Assembly: GCF_030145815.1 (NCBI RefSeq)
Contig: NZ_JAIXHL010000024.1
Coordinates: 1-64,000 of the forward strand
DNA length: 64,000 bases
Origin: Sphingomonas sp.
GTDB taxonomy: Bacteria; Pseudomonadota; Alphaproteobacteria; Sphingomonadales; Sphingomonadaceae
Direction of reading: 5' to 3'
Shown: positions 8,095 through 17,430 of the stretch, piece after piece
Position numbering within the stretch: position 1 is the stretch's first letter
How the letters are laid out: each line of letters opens with the position of its first letter
Made by a program: the position numbers and the translations under genes
The notes under the pieces: model-generated
The model's database searches: none
Told to the model about the DNA's origin: nothing
What the model saw: only the letters and a program-made list of their open reading frames with translations

Positions 8095-9623
8095 CCGGGC
8101 GTTGGTGGGAACGCCGGTGGTTTTTTGCCGCCGCAATGCTGCTCGCGGCGCTGCCATTGCTGTGGCCCGCCGTGCCGCCGTTGACCGATCTGCCCGGCCA
8201 TATCGGGCGGTATCGCGTGATGCTCGGCGACGAGGCGGCCTTGCTCGACCGTTATTATGCGTTCGAGTGGCGACTGGTCGGCAATCTGGGTGTCGACCTG
8301 CTGGTCGCCGCGCTGGCGCGGCTGATGGGGCTGGAACCAGCGGTGAAGCTGGTGGTGATCGCGATCCCGGTGCTGACCACCGGCGCGCTGCTCTGGCTCA
8401 GCCGCGAGTTGACCGGGCGGGTGAGCCCATGGGCGCTGTTCGCGCTGCCGCTGGCTTACGGCTACCCGTTTCAGTTCGGGTTCGTGAATTACTGCTTCGG
8501 CATGGCGCTGGCGCTCGGCGGCTGGGCGTTCTGGCTAAGGCTGGGCAGACTGAATCGGATCGGCGTGCGCGCAGCGGTGTTCGTGCCGTTCGGGCTGGTC
8601 GTGTGGACCTGCCATGCGATGGGCTGGGCGATGCTAGGCCTGTTCGTCTTTGCGGGCGAATGGGCTGTGCGGGCCAAGGACCGGAAGATCCTGCGCGCTG
8701 CATTCGACGCCGCCATCGCGTCGCTTCCACTTGCGCCGCCAGTTCTCGCGATGCTGGCCTGGCAAGGGGGAGGCGCACCTGCGGACACGGGTCGCTTCTT
8801 CGACCTGGTCGCCAAGCTGAAGGGGCTAGGGAGCGTGCTGCGCGACCGCTGGATCTGGCTCGACCTGCCCGCATTGCTGGTGATCGTGATGGCAATCTAT
8901 GCCGGTATCCGGGGGCAAGCGGGGCGGTTCGCGCCGCAGGCAGCGGCGGCGGCTGGACTGACCGTGCTCGCCTTCCTGCTGCTGCCGTTCACGCTGCTCG
9001 GTTCGGCCTATGCCGATCTGCGCCTGCTCCCCTTTGCCTTTGCCGTGGCGCTGGCGGGGCTGACCCCACGCGAGGGTGCGCCAGTTCGTATCATCGCGCT
9101 CGGAGGCCTCGCATTTTTCATCGTCCGCACGCTCGGCACGACTGTGAGCTTCGCGTTCTACGATGTGGACTGGCGGCGCGAGCTTGCCGCGCTCGATGCT
9201 CTGCCGCGTGACGCGCGGGTGTTCGCGCTGGTCGGTGACGGCTGCGACCAGCCCTGGGCGCATAGCCGCCGCACGCATCTTCCCGCCTTTGCCACGGCGC
9301 GGCGTGGCGCGTTCGCCAACGATCAATGGCGGATGGAGGGCGCGCCGTTGCTGCGGGTGACGCTTCCGCTCGGCTATTTCGGGCATGATCCGTCGCAGAT
9401 TTCGGTGGTGCAGGCATGCCCGCACGACCCCAACCTCCTCCCGCGTGAACGGGCGCTCGCGGCCTTTCCGCGCGATGCCTTCACCCATGTCTGGCTGATC
9501 GAGGCGCCGACGTCGCCGCGGGCGCTGCGCGGCCTGACGCCCGTCTGGAAACAGGACGGTTCGGCGCTCTATGCGATCGACCGTGCGGCAAGCCGCTTGC
9601 CCGCAGGTCCGCCGCCGCAGTAA
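8091..9623 (+). CDS. Polytopic membrane protein, tandem paralogue A
   Basis: A 510-residue protein with an N-terminal anchor, the periplasmic motif DLPGHIGRYRV (about 33-43), around ten further hydrophobic helices and a soluble C-terminal portion containing GSAYADLRLLP and FANDQWRMEG. The following gene repeats this architecture and these motifs, so the two are tandem duplicates. The topology suggests a GT-C-like or polysaccharide-related membrane enzyme, but I do not recognise a named family. The frame is open far upstream, antisense-free but inside the previous gene; the ATG at 8091 in the ATGA overlap is the credible start. Confidence 0.78.
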   Translation: MTGRWWERRWFFAAAMLLAALPLLWPAVPPLTDLPGHIGRYRVMLGDEAALLDRYYAFEWRLVGNLGVDLLVAALARLMGLEPAVKLVVIAIPVLTTGALLWLSRELTGRVSPWALFALPLAYGYPFQFGFVNYCFGMALALGGWAFWLRLGRLNRIGVRAAVFVPFGLVVWTCHAMGWAMLGLFVFAGEWAVRAKDRKILRAAFDAAIASLPLAPPVLAMLAWQGGGAPADTGRFFDLVAKLKGLGSVLRDRWIWLDLPALLVIVMAIYAGIRGQAGRFAPQAAAAAGLTVLAFLLLPFTLLGSAYADLRLLPFAFAVALAGLTPREGAPVRIIALGGLAFFIVRTLGTTVSFAFYDVDWRRELAALDALPRDARVFALVGDGCDQPWAHSRRTHLPAFATARRGAFANDQWRMEGAPLLRVTLPLGYFGHDPSQISVVQACPHDPNLLPRERALAAFPRDAFTHVWLIEAPTSPRALRGLTPVWKQDGSALYAIDRAASRLPAGPPPQ

Positions 9624-9633
9624 AGGCGGTCGG

Positions 9634-11340
9634 ATGCAGGGGGAAAATCCGACCGAGATGCCACGCTGGTGGCAGACGCGCTGGTTCGTGCTGTTCGCGG
9701 CGATCGCGGCGGCGATCCCGTTGCTGTGGCCGGATATCCCTCCGCAGGTCGACCTGCCCGGCCATATGGCGCGGTATCGCGTCCAGCTGAGCCATGAAGC
9801 GGTGCCGTGGCTCAAAGATTGGTATAACTTCGAGTGGAGCCTGATCGGCAATCTTGGGCTCGACCTGCTGATCATCCCGCTCGAGCCGATCTTCGGGCTG
9901 GAGCTCGCGGTCAAGCTGATCGTCATCACCATTCCGGTGCTGACCGTCACCGGCTTGCTGTGGATCGCGCGCGAGGTGCATGGGCGCATCCCGGCAACCG
10001 CGCTGTTCGCACTGCCGCTGGCCTATAATTACGCCTTCCATTTCGGGTTCGCCAATTTCGCGCTGTCGATGGCGCTGGCGCTCAACGCCTTCGCGCTGTG
10101 GCTGCGGCTGGCGCGGATGGGCAAGGTGCGGTTGCGCGCGGTGCTGTTCGTGCCGATCGGCATGCTGATCTGGGTGACCCATACTTTTGGCTGGGGCACG
10201 CTGGGCGTGCTGTGCTTTGCCGCCGAGCTGATCCGCCAGCACGATATGCGCGGGCCGCGCACTGGCCATTGGCGGGATAACTTCGTGCAGAGCTGGGTCG
10301 TGCCGTGGTTCATGGCGGGCATCCACTGCCTGTCGCTGGTCCCAGCCGCGGTGCTGATGCTGATGTGGCGCAGCGCGGGTGATGTCAGCGGCGTCACCGG
10401 TGACTGGTTCAACTGGCGCGCCAAGATCTGGTGGGTGATGATGGTGCTGCGCGATCGGTGGCAGCTGTTCGACATCGCCTGTCTCGGCGTGCTGTTCCTG
10501 GTGCTGCTCAAGGGGCTGCGCGATCCGAACATCGAATATTCGCGGCATCTGGGCATTTCGGCGCTGTTCCTGATCGCGGTCTTCATCCTGCTGCCGCGCG
10601 TGGTGTTCGGCTCGGCCTATGCCGATATGCGGCTCGCGCCCTACATGATTGCGATTGCGGTGATCGCACTGCGGCCCAAGCCCGGCATGACGATCCGCGG
10701 CGCGAGCGTGCTGGCGATGGCGGGACTGGCCTTCTTCCTCGTCCGCATGGGGACGACAACCTACAGCAACTATCTCTACGACAAGTCGTATGACCGCGAA
10801 TTGAAGGCGCTGGAGCATGTGCCGGAGGGGGCGCGGCTGCTGAGCTTTGTCGGGGAGACCTGCTACAACGAATGGACGATGACGCGGCTCCAGCATCTGC
10901 CCGGCATGGCGATGGTGCGGCGGCTGGCCTATACCAATGACCAATGGTCGATGGCGGGGGGGCAACTGCTCACGGTGCGCTACAAGCAGGCGCGCGGGTT
11001 CAGCCATGACCCGTCACAGATCGTCACCGACACCAAATGCCCGCGCGAATGGTGGCGGCCCGTGGCGGTCAGCCTCGCGCGCTTCCCGCGCCATGCCTAT
11101 GACTATCTGTGGGTGATCAGCCCGCCGCCCTACGACAAACGGCTTGAGGCGGGGCTGATCCCGGTGTGGCGCGACGGGAACAGCGCGCTGTTCAAGATCG
11201 ACCATGGCCAGCCGGCGGCGGTACTCAACCCCGACGATCTCGGTCCCTATCGCAGCCAGATCCAGAAGGTGCGCGAGTTTCTGGAACGCGACAAGAAAAA
11301 GCAGATGGAAGCGTGGGAGCGCGCGAAGAAGGAGGCTTAG
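9634..11340 (+). CDS. Polytopic membrane protein, tandem paralogue B
   Basis: A 568-residue paralogue of the preceding gene: DLPGHMARYRV near the N-terminus, NLGLDLLIIP, GSAYADMRLAPY and YTNDQWSMAGGQLL occur in the same order as the equivalents in paralogue A. It differs by a longer C-terminal tail that ends in a charged helix rich in Lys, Glu and Arg. The start at 9634 follows the previous stop by ten bases, with AAGG upstream. An upstream in-frame start would overlap the previous gene and adds residues absent from the paralogue. Function unknown; probably envelope glycan-related given its STT3-like neighbour. Confidence 0.78.
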   Translation: MQGENPTEMPRWWQTRWFVLFAAIAAAIPLLWPDIPPQVDLPGHMARYRVQLSHEAVPWLKDWYNFEWSLIGNLGLDLLIIPLEPIFGLELAVKLIVITIPVLTVTGLLWIAREVHGRIPATALFALPLAYNYAFHFGFANFALSMALALNAFALWLRLARMGKVRLRAVLFVPIGMLIWVTHTFGWGTLGVLCFAAELIRQHDMRGPRTGHWRDNFVQSWVVPWFMAGIHCLSLVPAAVLMLMWRSAGDVSGVTGDWFNWRAKIWWVMMVLRDRWQLFDIACLGVLFLVLLKGLRDPNIEYSRHLGISALFLIAVFILLPRVVFGSAYADMRLAPYMIAIAVIALRPKPGMTIRGASVLAMAGLAFFLVRMGTTTYSNYLYDKSYDRELKALEHVPEGARLLSFVGETCYNEWTMTRLQHLPGMAMVRRLAYTNDQWSMAGGQLLTVRYKQARGFSHDPSQIVTDTKCPREWWRPVAVSLARFPRHAYDYLWVISPPPYDKRLEAGLIPVWRDGNSALFKIDHGQPAAVLNPDDLGPYRSQIQKVREFLERDKKKQMEAWERAKKEA

Positions 11341-12473
11341 CCGCCCCTTTTGAATGGCGTCAGTTCGCCCAGAAATTCCTGCTCCTGCGCCACCGCCTCG
11401 CGCTCGCGCGCGAGATACTCCTCGATCGCGCGGCGAAAGCCTGGATCGGGAATATAATGCGCCGACCAGGTGGTGACGGGGACATAGCCGCGTGCCAGCT
11501 TGTGCTCGCCCTGCGCGCCAGCCTCAACCCGCGGTAGTCCGCGCGCAATCGCCGCCTCGATCGCCTGATAATAGCAGAGCTCGAAATGAAGGAACGGCAC
11601 GTCCTCGACGCAGCCCCAATAGCGGCCATAAAGCGCATCGCCGCCGATCAGGTTGAGCGCCCCGGCGATCGGCCGCCCGTCGCGCTCGGCGAACATCAGC
11701 AGCAACCGGTCGCCCATCGCCGCGCTCAGCAGCGAGAAGAAGGCGCGGGTGAGATAAGGGCGGCCCCATTTGCGGCTGCCGGTATCCTGGTAGAACACCC
11801 AGAACGCGTCCCAATGCGCCTCGGTGATCTCCGTGCCAGTGAGGTGCCGGATCGTCAGCCCTTCGACTACGCGCTCACGTTCCTTGCGGATCGCCTTGCG
11901 CTTGCGGGAGGACAGGTCGGAGAGGAAGGCATCGAAATCGGCATAGTCGCGATTGTGCCAGTGGAATTGTGTGCCTGCGCGCGCAAGCCACCCGGCCTGC
12001 TCGAACAGCGGCAGCTGGGCTTCATCGACGAAGGTCGCATGCGCCGAAGACAGGCGGTTAGCGTCGGTCAGCGCCGCGATCCCGGCGATAAGCGCCGGCG
12101 CCAGTGCCGGATCTCGCAGCAACAGGCGGGGGCCGGGGACGGGGGTGAAGGGGACGGCGACCTGAATCTTGGGGTAATAGCGCCCGCCCGCGCGCTCCCA
12201 GGCATCGGCCCAGGCGTGGTCGAACACATATTCGCCCTGGCTGTGACTCTTGGCATAGGCGGGGGCGATGGCGGCGGGGATGCCGTTTGTGTCCTCGATC
12301 ACGATCGGGAGCGATTGCCAGCCCGTCGCCGGTCCGACCGACCCCGAAGCTTCGAGTGCGGACAGGAAGGTGTGACTCAGAAACGGATTGCTGTCGCCCG
12401 CGCACGCATCCCAGTGCGCCGCCGGGATCGACGCGACTCCTTCGGCGATGCGGGCTGAAATGGGTTCCGGCAC
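11337..12473 (-). CDS. FemAB/GNAT-fold protein (COG3146-like)
   Basis: A 378-residue soluble protein matching the COG3146 group of FemAB-like GNAT acyltransferases, recognisable from HWDACAGDSNPFLSHTFL at the N-terminus, YPKIQVAVPFTPVPGPRLL, and the later RKRKAIRKERERV and YYQAIEAAI stretches. The family is proposed to transfer aminoacyl or acyl groups, but the substrate is not established. It starts with GTG at 12473, nine bases after the mscS stop, and so is the last gene of the operon that begins with the photolyase. Its 3' end overlaps the preceding plus-strand gene by four bases. Confidence 0.82.
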   Translation of the reverse strand: MPEPISARIAEGVASIPAAHWDACAGDSNPFLSHTFLSALEASGSVGPATGWQSLPIVIEDTNGIPAAIAPAYAKSHSQGEYVFDHAWADAWERAGGRYYPKIQVAVPFTPVPGPRLLLRDPALAPALIAGIAALTDANRLSSAHATFVDEAQLPLFEQAGWLARAGTQFHWHNRDYADFDAFLSDLSSRKRKAIRKERERVVEGLTIRHLTGTEITEAHWDAFWVFYQDTGSRKWGRPYLTRAFFSLLSAAMGDRLLLMFAERDGRPIAGALNLIGGDALYGRYWGCVEDVPFLHFELCYYQAIEAAIARGLPRVEAGAQGEHKLARGYVPVTTWSAHYIPDPGFRRAIEEYLAREREAVAQEQEFLGELTPFKRGG

Positions 12474-12482
12474 GCGCTGTAT

Positions 12483-13823
12483 CTAGGGCGCATCCTCCAG
12501 TCCGCCAACCGGCGTTTCGCTGCGTACGCCCGCGACGCTGCCGATGCGGTCGCCCTTGCTGCTGCGGAAGTGGAGCACCTGTTGCGGGAACGGGATTTCG
12601 ATACCGTGTTCCTGAAACTTGACCCACAGGCGATTGAGCACGTCGCTCTTCACATTGCCGACCCCGCCTTCGGGATCGCTGATCCAGGCGAGGATCTCAT
12701 GCTCCAGTGCATAGTCGCCGAACGAGGTCATCCAGACATTGGGGCGGGGCGATTGCAGGACGCGCGGGCTTTCCAGCGCGGCCTCGAGCATCAGTTTCTG
12801 CGCGAGCTTGACGTCGGATTCATAGGCGATGCCGACCGGGATGCGGACGCGGACATTGCGGTCCGAAAAGGACCAGTTCTCCACCTCCTGCGTCATCAGA
12901 TTCTCGTTCGGAATCAGATGTTCCTCGCCGTCGCGGGTGATGACGCTGACCGCGCGCACGCCGATCTTGTTGACCCAGCCAAAGCTGTCGCCGACCACGA
13001 TGACGTCGCCCGGCTTGATCGATCGGTCCATGAGCAGGATGATGCCGGCGATCAGGTTGCCGACCGTCTTTTGCAGGCCGAAACCGACCGCGAGGCCCAT
13101 CGCGCCCGAGAAGACGGCGAAGCTGGTCAGGTCGATCCCGAGCAGGTCGATGCCGAAGAAGAACACGACCACGATGACCGCGATGCTCGCCAGCTTCTGC
13201 ACCAGCAGCTTTTGCGTCGCGTCGAACCCGCGTGCCTGCGCGATCGAATGGGCGATGACCCGGTTGGCGAGCCGTGCCGCGGCGTAGAGCGCGATCGCCG
13301 TGATCAGGATCGTGACGACGGCGAGCAGCGAGATGCGCCGTGTGCCGACATCCATGCCGATCCGGTCGAGCGTGCCGGTAATGACGTTGAACCCGCCGAT
13401 CGCGTGGCTGAGGATCGCGGCGAACACTGCCGTCGCCGCCGCCCAGGCGCTCCAGCGTGGCATGTGCAGCCCGCGCATGAAAACCAGCATCGTCATCGCG
13501 CTGGCCGATGCGAGGGCAAAGCCGAGTTCCGCCCGCGCAAGCGCCGCCCAGGGCCAGGCATTAAGCGCAATCGCGAGCAGCAGCGCCGCGCTGCCGTGGC
13601 GGACCAGTGCGCCCATGCGGTGCGCCAGCCCTTCGACATGATTGCCGACGCGCGCTTGCCAGAACGCCGCGATCGGCGGTCCGAGCCTGCGCCCGGCGAG
13701 CCACCCGGCGGCGAGCGCAAGGATCGCGATGCCGCCGGCAACGGCTGCTTCGACCAGGTCGGGCGCGGTCGGCGCGCCAAAGCCGCTTTCGGCGAGCCAG
13801 CTGGCAAGGGCTGGCGGGATCAT
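12483..13823 (-). CDS. MscS-family mechanosensitive ion channel
   Basis: A 446-residue channel with several N-terminal membrane helices, then the conserved MscS pore helix and beta domain: IDLTSFAVFSGAMGLAVGFG, VGNLIAGIILLMDRSIKPGD and EEHLIPNENLMTQEVENWS. It extends the short E. coli MscS plan with extra N-terminal helices (about residues 20-150). Such channels open on membrane tension and release solutes in hypo-osmotic shock. It starts within the metC stop (ATGA overlap), indicating coupling. Co-transcription with sulfur genes has no obvious functional reason. Confidence 0.93.
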   Translation of the reverse strand: MIPPALASWLAESGFGAPTAPDLVEAAVAGGIAILALAAGWLAGRRLGPPIAAFWQARVGNHVEGLAHRMGALVRHGSAALLLAIALNAWPWAALARAELGFALASASAMTMLVFMRGLHMPRWSAWAAATAVFAAILSHAIGGFNVITGTLDRIGMDVGTRRISLLAVVTILITAIALYAAARLANRVIAHSIAQARGFDATQKLLVQKLASIAVIVVVFFFGIDLLGIDLTSFAVFSGAMGLAVGFGLQKTVGNLIAGIILLMDRSIKPGDVIVVGDSFGWVNKIGVRAVSVITRDGEEHLIPNENLMTQEVENWSFSDRNVRVRIPVGIAYESDVKLAQKLMLEAALESPRVLQSPRPNVWMTSFGDYALEHEILAWISDPEGGVGNVKSDVLNRLWVKFQEHGIEIPFPQQVLHFRSSKGDRIGSVAGVRSETPVGGLEDAP

Positions 13824-15013
13824 ATCGCCGCCCGGAAACGGTCGAGACCGGCGGCGAGGTCGGCGATCAAGTCGGCGGGATCCTCCAGCCCGATCTGCAG
13901 CCGTACGGCGAGCCCTTCGGCCTCCCAGCGGGTGACGGTACGGTGGCGCTGCGGGTCGATCGGGATCGCCAGGCTCTCGAACCCGCCCCAGCTATAGCCG
14001 ATGCCGAACAGCTCCAGCCCGTCGATCAGCGCGGCGCGCGCCGCTTCGGTCCCGCCGTTGAGGACGAAGCTGAACAGCCCCGACGCGCCCTTGAAGTCGC
14101 GCAGGAACAACTCATGGCCGGGGCAGGAGGGCAGAGCGGGGTGGAGGACGCGCGCAACCTCGGGCCGCGTCTCCAGCCAGCGCGCGATCTCCAGCGCAGC
14201 AGCGCCGTGATGCTTGAGCCGCACCGCCATGGTGCGCATCCCGCGCGCGCCGAGCCAGGCATCGTCGGGGCTGGCGGTCTGGCCGAGCGCGAAGCTGGTG
14301 TCGCGGAGTTTTTCCCAATGTGCTGGCGCGGCGGTGACGCTGCCGAGCATCACGTCGCTGTGGCCGACGATATATTTGGTGCAGGCAAGGATCGACAGGT
14401 CGACACCGCGTTCGATCACCGGGAACAGCAGCGGCGTCGCCCAGGTATTGTCGATCAGCGTCGTCACCCCGCGGGCCTTGGCGGCGGCGACGATGGCGGG
14501 GACGTCCTGTAACTCAAAGGTTAGGCTGCCGGGGCTTTCCATCAGGATCGCGCGGGTTTTGTCGCCGATCAGCTCGGCAATGCCGCCGCCAATCATCGGA
14601 TCGTAAAAGCGCGTCGTTACCCCGAAGCGCGCGAGAAAGCCGTTCGCGAAGCTGCGCGTCGGATCATAGGCGCTGTCGGGGAGCAGCAGCTCGTCGCCCG
14701 GCGAGAGCACGCTCAGCAGCGCGGCGGAGACTGCGGCGACGCCGGATGGGTAGAGGAAGGTTGCCTCCGCCCCCGGTTCGAGTTCGGTCAGTGCCTCGGC
14801 GAGGCTCCACTGGGTCGGTGTGCCGCGTCGGCCGTAGAACAGCCGGTGGTGGGTGTCGCGCCCGCCCGCCGCACGCATATCGGCAACAGTGTCGTAGAGG
14901 ATGGTTGAGGCGCGCCACACCGGCGGGCTGACGATCCCCTGTGTCCATTCGGGCCGGCGTCCCGCCCCGACAACCTTTGTGCCGTTACCCTTGCTGTCGT
15001 CCGTGCCGCTCAT
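13820..15013 (-). CDS. metC: Cystathionine beta-lyase (PLP-dependent)
   Basis: A 397-residue Cys/Met-metabolism PLP enzyme. The cofactor lysine is K213 in ACTKYIVGHSDVMLGS, the cystathionine beta-lyase form of the motif; YGRRGTPT (about 60-67) and LIDNTWATPLLFPVIERGVD are also characteristic. It would cleave cystathionine to homocysteine, pyruvate and ammonia. The start at 15013 (MSGTDD) overlaps the upstream sulfurtransferase stop by four bases; a longer N-terminus in frame would lie within that gene and was rejected. Its stop overlaps mscS in the same way. Confidence 0.92.
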   Translation of the reverse strand: MSGTDDSKGNGTKVVGAGRRPEWTQGIVSPPVWRASTILYDTVADMRAAGGRDTHHRLFYGRRGTPTQWSLAEALTELEPGAEATFLYPSGVAAVSAALLSVLSPGDELLLPDSAYDPTRSFANGFLARFGVTTRFYDPMIGGGIAELIGDKTRAILMESPGSLTFELQDVPAIVAAAKARGVTTLIDNTWATPLLFPVIERGVDLSILACTKYIVGHSDVMLGSVTAAPAHWEKLRDTSFALGQTASPDDAWLGARGMRTMAVRLKHHGAAALEIARWLETRPEVARVLHPALPSCPGHELFLRDFKGASGLFSFVLNGGTEAARAALIDGLELFGIGYSWGGFESLAIPIDPQRHRTVTRWEAEGLAVRLQIGLEDPADLIADLAAGLDRFRAAI

Positions 15014-15846
15014 GCAGCTCCCTTTGCCTTGGGCGTGTCGGGGTCTGCGCCCCATTCGCTCCAGCTTCCGTCATAGAGTGCGGCGCGATGTCCCAACAGA
15101 TGCAGCGCGAACGCTGGCACCGCTGCGGTGATCCCCGATCCGCAGGTGGTGATGACCGGTCGCTCGACCTCGATCCCCTCCGCCTCGAACAGCGCGCGCA
15201 GCGTGGCGACGTGCTTCCACGTGCCGTCCGGATTGAAGAATTCGGAATAGGGCAGGTTGGCGCTGCCGGGGATATGGCCGGGCTCGACGCCCGGGCGCGG
15301 CTCGGGCTCGCTCCCGGCAAAGCGCGTGGCGGAGCGCGCGTCCACCAACTGCGCCGCGCGGCTTTCGATGTTGGCGCGGATTTGCGCGATGGTCCGCACC
15401 CCGCCGGGGTCGAATGCTGCAGTCAGGATGCGCGGCGCGGGGGAGACACCACCGATTTCGATGGGCTGCCCCTCGGCCCGCCATTTGGCGAAGCCGCCAT
15501 CAAGGATCGCGGTGGCGATGCCGAAGCTGCGGAACATCCACCAGGCGCGGGCCGCCGTGTGGTGCGGGGCATTGTCGTAGAGGATGATGCGGTCGCCATC
15601 ACCCACGCCCAGCGCGCCGACCTGCGCCGCGAATTGCTCCGCCGAGGGCAGCATCGTCGGCAGCGGGCTGGCGCGGTCGGCGATGGCGTTGATGTCGAAA
15701 TATGCCGCGCCGGGGATGTGCGCCGACGCAAACTCCGCCACCGCGTCGCGCGGCTCGCCCGGCAGGAACCAGGTGGCGTCGAGGATACGGAGGTCGGGGT
15801 CGCCGAGATGTTCGGCAAGCCAGTGCGTCGAAACGAGTGAGTTCAT
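15010..15846 (-). CDS. sseA: 3-mercaptopyruvate / thiosulfate sulfurtransferase
   Basis: A 278-residue protein with two rhodanese domains, of which the second is catalytic. The active-site loop TTCGSGITA places the persulfide cysteine at C235; CGSG(I/V)T loops are typical of 3-mercaptopyruvate sulfurtransferases. The domain 1 motif DATWFLP and the domain 2 motif HIPGSANLPYSEFF are present. It follows the photolyase gene by nine bases and precedes metC with an ATGA overlap, so two sulfur-metabolism genes are coupled. Confidence 0.92.
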   Translation of the reverse strand: MNSLVSTHWLAEHLGDPDLRILDATWFLPGEPRDAVAEFASAHIPGAAYFDINAIADRASPLPTMLPSAEQFAAQVGALGVGDGDRIILYDNAPHHTAARAWWMFRSFGIATAILDGGFAKWRAEGQPIEIGGVSPAPRILTAAFDPGGVRTIAQIRANIESRAAQLVDARSATRFAGSEPEPRPGVEPGHIPGSANLPYSEFFNPDGTWKHVATLRALFEAEGIEVERPVITTCGSGITAAVPAFALHLLGHRAALYDGSWSEWGADPDTPKAKGAA

Positions 15847-15855
15847 TGCTCCAGC

Positions 15856-17400
15856 CTAGCCTTCATCCAGCCCGGCGAGAAATGCTTTCGCCTGCACCCG
15901 CAGCGCGCGTTGCGTGTCTGCGTCCATCCGGTCCCAGTTGCGGTACTGCATGGCGAGCCGCTGGTTGGTCCCCAGCTTCTCGCGATTGCGCACGAGGAAG
16001 TCCCAATAGAGTGCGTTGAACGGGCATGCCTTGGGGCCGGTGCGCGCCTTCACGTCATAGCGGCAATGCCCACAATAATCGGACATGCGGTCGATATAGG
16101 CGCCCGACGACGCATAGGGTTTCGATTCCAGCAATCCGCCATCGCCGAACTGGCTCATTCCCAGCGTGTTTGGCGCCTCGACCCATTCATAGGCATCGGC
16201 ATAGACTTCGAGATACCAGCGCTGAACGTCGGCGGGATCGGCACCGATCAGCAGCGCGAAATTGCCCGTCACCATCAACCGCTGGATATGATGGGCATAG
16301 GCATTCTGCAGCGTCTGACCGATCGCCTGCGCCATGCAGTGCATGTCGGTCTTACCAGTCCAGTAGAAGCCGGGGAGGGGGCGCTTTGCTTCCAGGAAGT
16401 TGCGCGACGTATAGTCCGGCCCCTCGCGCCAATAGATGCCGCGCACATATTCGCGCCAGCCGATGATCTGGCGGATAAAGCCCTCGGCGGCGTTGAGCGG
16501 GGTGTGGCCGCCGCGGTACGACGCCTCGACCCGGCGGCACAGATCGAGCGGATCGAGCAGTCCGCAATTGATGTAGGGCGACAGCAGCGAGTGCCACAGG
16601 AACGGCACGTCGGTCAGCATCGCGTCCTGATAATCGCCGAATTGCGGCAGGGCATAGCGCAGGAAATGCGCGCGCTGCCGCTCGGCATCTTGCGCCGTCA
16701 CCGCAAAGTCGAACCCGTCCAGCGTTCCGGGATGATCGGCAAAGCGGTCGGCGACTAGAGCGATCACCTCCTGCGTCAGATCATCCGGCGCAAACGATAG
16801 CGGCTGCGGCATGGTGAGGTCGCGCGCGGCGGGTTTGCGGTTTTCCTTGTCGAAATTCCATTGGCCGCCCTCCGGCTCGCCGCCTTGGGTGAGCAGCAGG
16901 CCGGTCTTGCGCCGCATTTCGCGGTAGAAGAATTCCATGCGCAGCTGCTTGCGGCCATCGGCCCAGGCGTCGAACTCGGCATGGCTGGCGATGAAGCGAT
17001 CTTCTTCGCGGATCTCCACGGGCATTTCGAACTTGTCCGGCCACAGCTCCATGCCGTGCCGCACGCGCCACTCGCCGGCTTCAGTGGCGACGATGCGCGC
17101 GGGGCGGTGGCGTTCGATCGCGCGGGCGACTTCGCCAGTCAGGCTGCCGCTGTTGTCGGGGTCATCCAGGCGGACATAATCGACCTGCCATCCGGCATTG
17201 CGCAATGCTTGAGCATGATGGCGCATCGCGGCGAACAGGAACGCGATCTTCTTCTTGTGATGGCGGACATAGGTCGCTTCCTCCTCGACCTCCATCATCA
17301 GGATCACGCTGCTGTCCGGGTCGGCATTCCGCAACGCCGACAGGCCGGGCGAGAGCTGGTCGCCCAGGACCGGTATCAGCGTGTCGATCCCCCGTTTCAT
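15856..17400 (-). CDS. Iron-sulfur bacterial photolyase/cryptochrome (PhrB type)
   Basis: A 514-residue flavoprotein of the FeS-BCP class (deoxyribodipyrimidine photolyase-related, PhrB-like). The N-terminal LIPVLGDQLS and the C-terminal helical FAD domain match the class. Four cysteines, C355, C443, C446 and C459, reproduce the spacing of the four [4Fe-4S] ligands known in Agrobacterium PhrB (gaps 88, 3, 13). These enzymes repair (6-4) photoproducts with light and also bind a lumazine antenna. It heads a five-gene minus-strand operon. Only 30 bases separate its start from the divergent queF start. Confidence 0.95.
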   Translation of the reverse strand: MKRGIDTLIPVLGDQLSPGLSALRNADPDSSVILMMEVEEEATYVRHHKKKIAFLFAAMRHHAQALRNAGWQVDYVRLDDPDNSGSLTGEVARAIERHRPARIVATEAGEWRVRHGMELWPDKFEMPVEIREEDRFIASHAEFDAWADGRKQLRMEFFYREMRRKTGLLLTQGGEPEGGQWNFDKENRKPAARDLTMPQPLSFAPDDLTQEVIALVADRFADHPGTLDGFDFAVTAQDAERQRAHFLRYALPQFGDYQDAMLTDVPFLWHSLLSPYINCGLLDPLDLCRRVEASYRGGHTPLNAAEGFIRQIIGWREYVRGIYWREGPDYTSRNFLEAKRPLPGFYWTGKTDMHCMAQAIGQTLQNAYAHHIQRLMVTGNFALLIGADPADVQRWYLEVYADAYEWVEAPNTLGMSQFGDGGLLESKPYASSGAYIDRMSDYCGHCRYDVKARTGPKACPFNALYWDFLVRNREKLGTNQRLAMQYRNWDRMDADTQRALRVQAKAFLAGLDEG

Positions 17401-17430
17401 TTCCGCAACGCCTTTCCTACATCGCGCGGT

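Noticed and set aside
7114..8157. 347-codon minus-strand open frame opposite the first STT3-like gene
   Set aside because: Low-complexity Arg/Ala/Pro/Gln translation, typical of antisense frames in high-GC genes.
9481..11007. 508-codon minus-strand open frame opposite the paralogous membrane protein genes
   Set aside because: Composition like a shadow frame (His/Gln/Arg rich) and no motif; it also crosses two real genes.
17401..17430. Possible preQ1 riboswitch before queF
   Set aside because: Only 30 bases lie between the divergent photolyase and queF starts, too few for a preQ1 aptamer plus expression platform.
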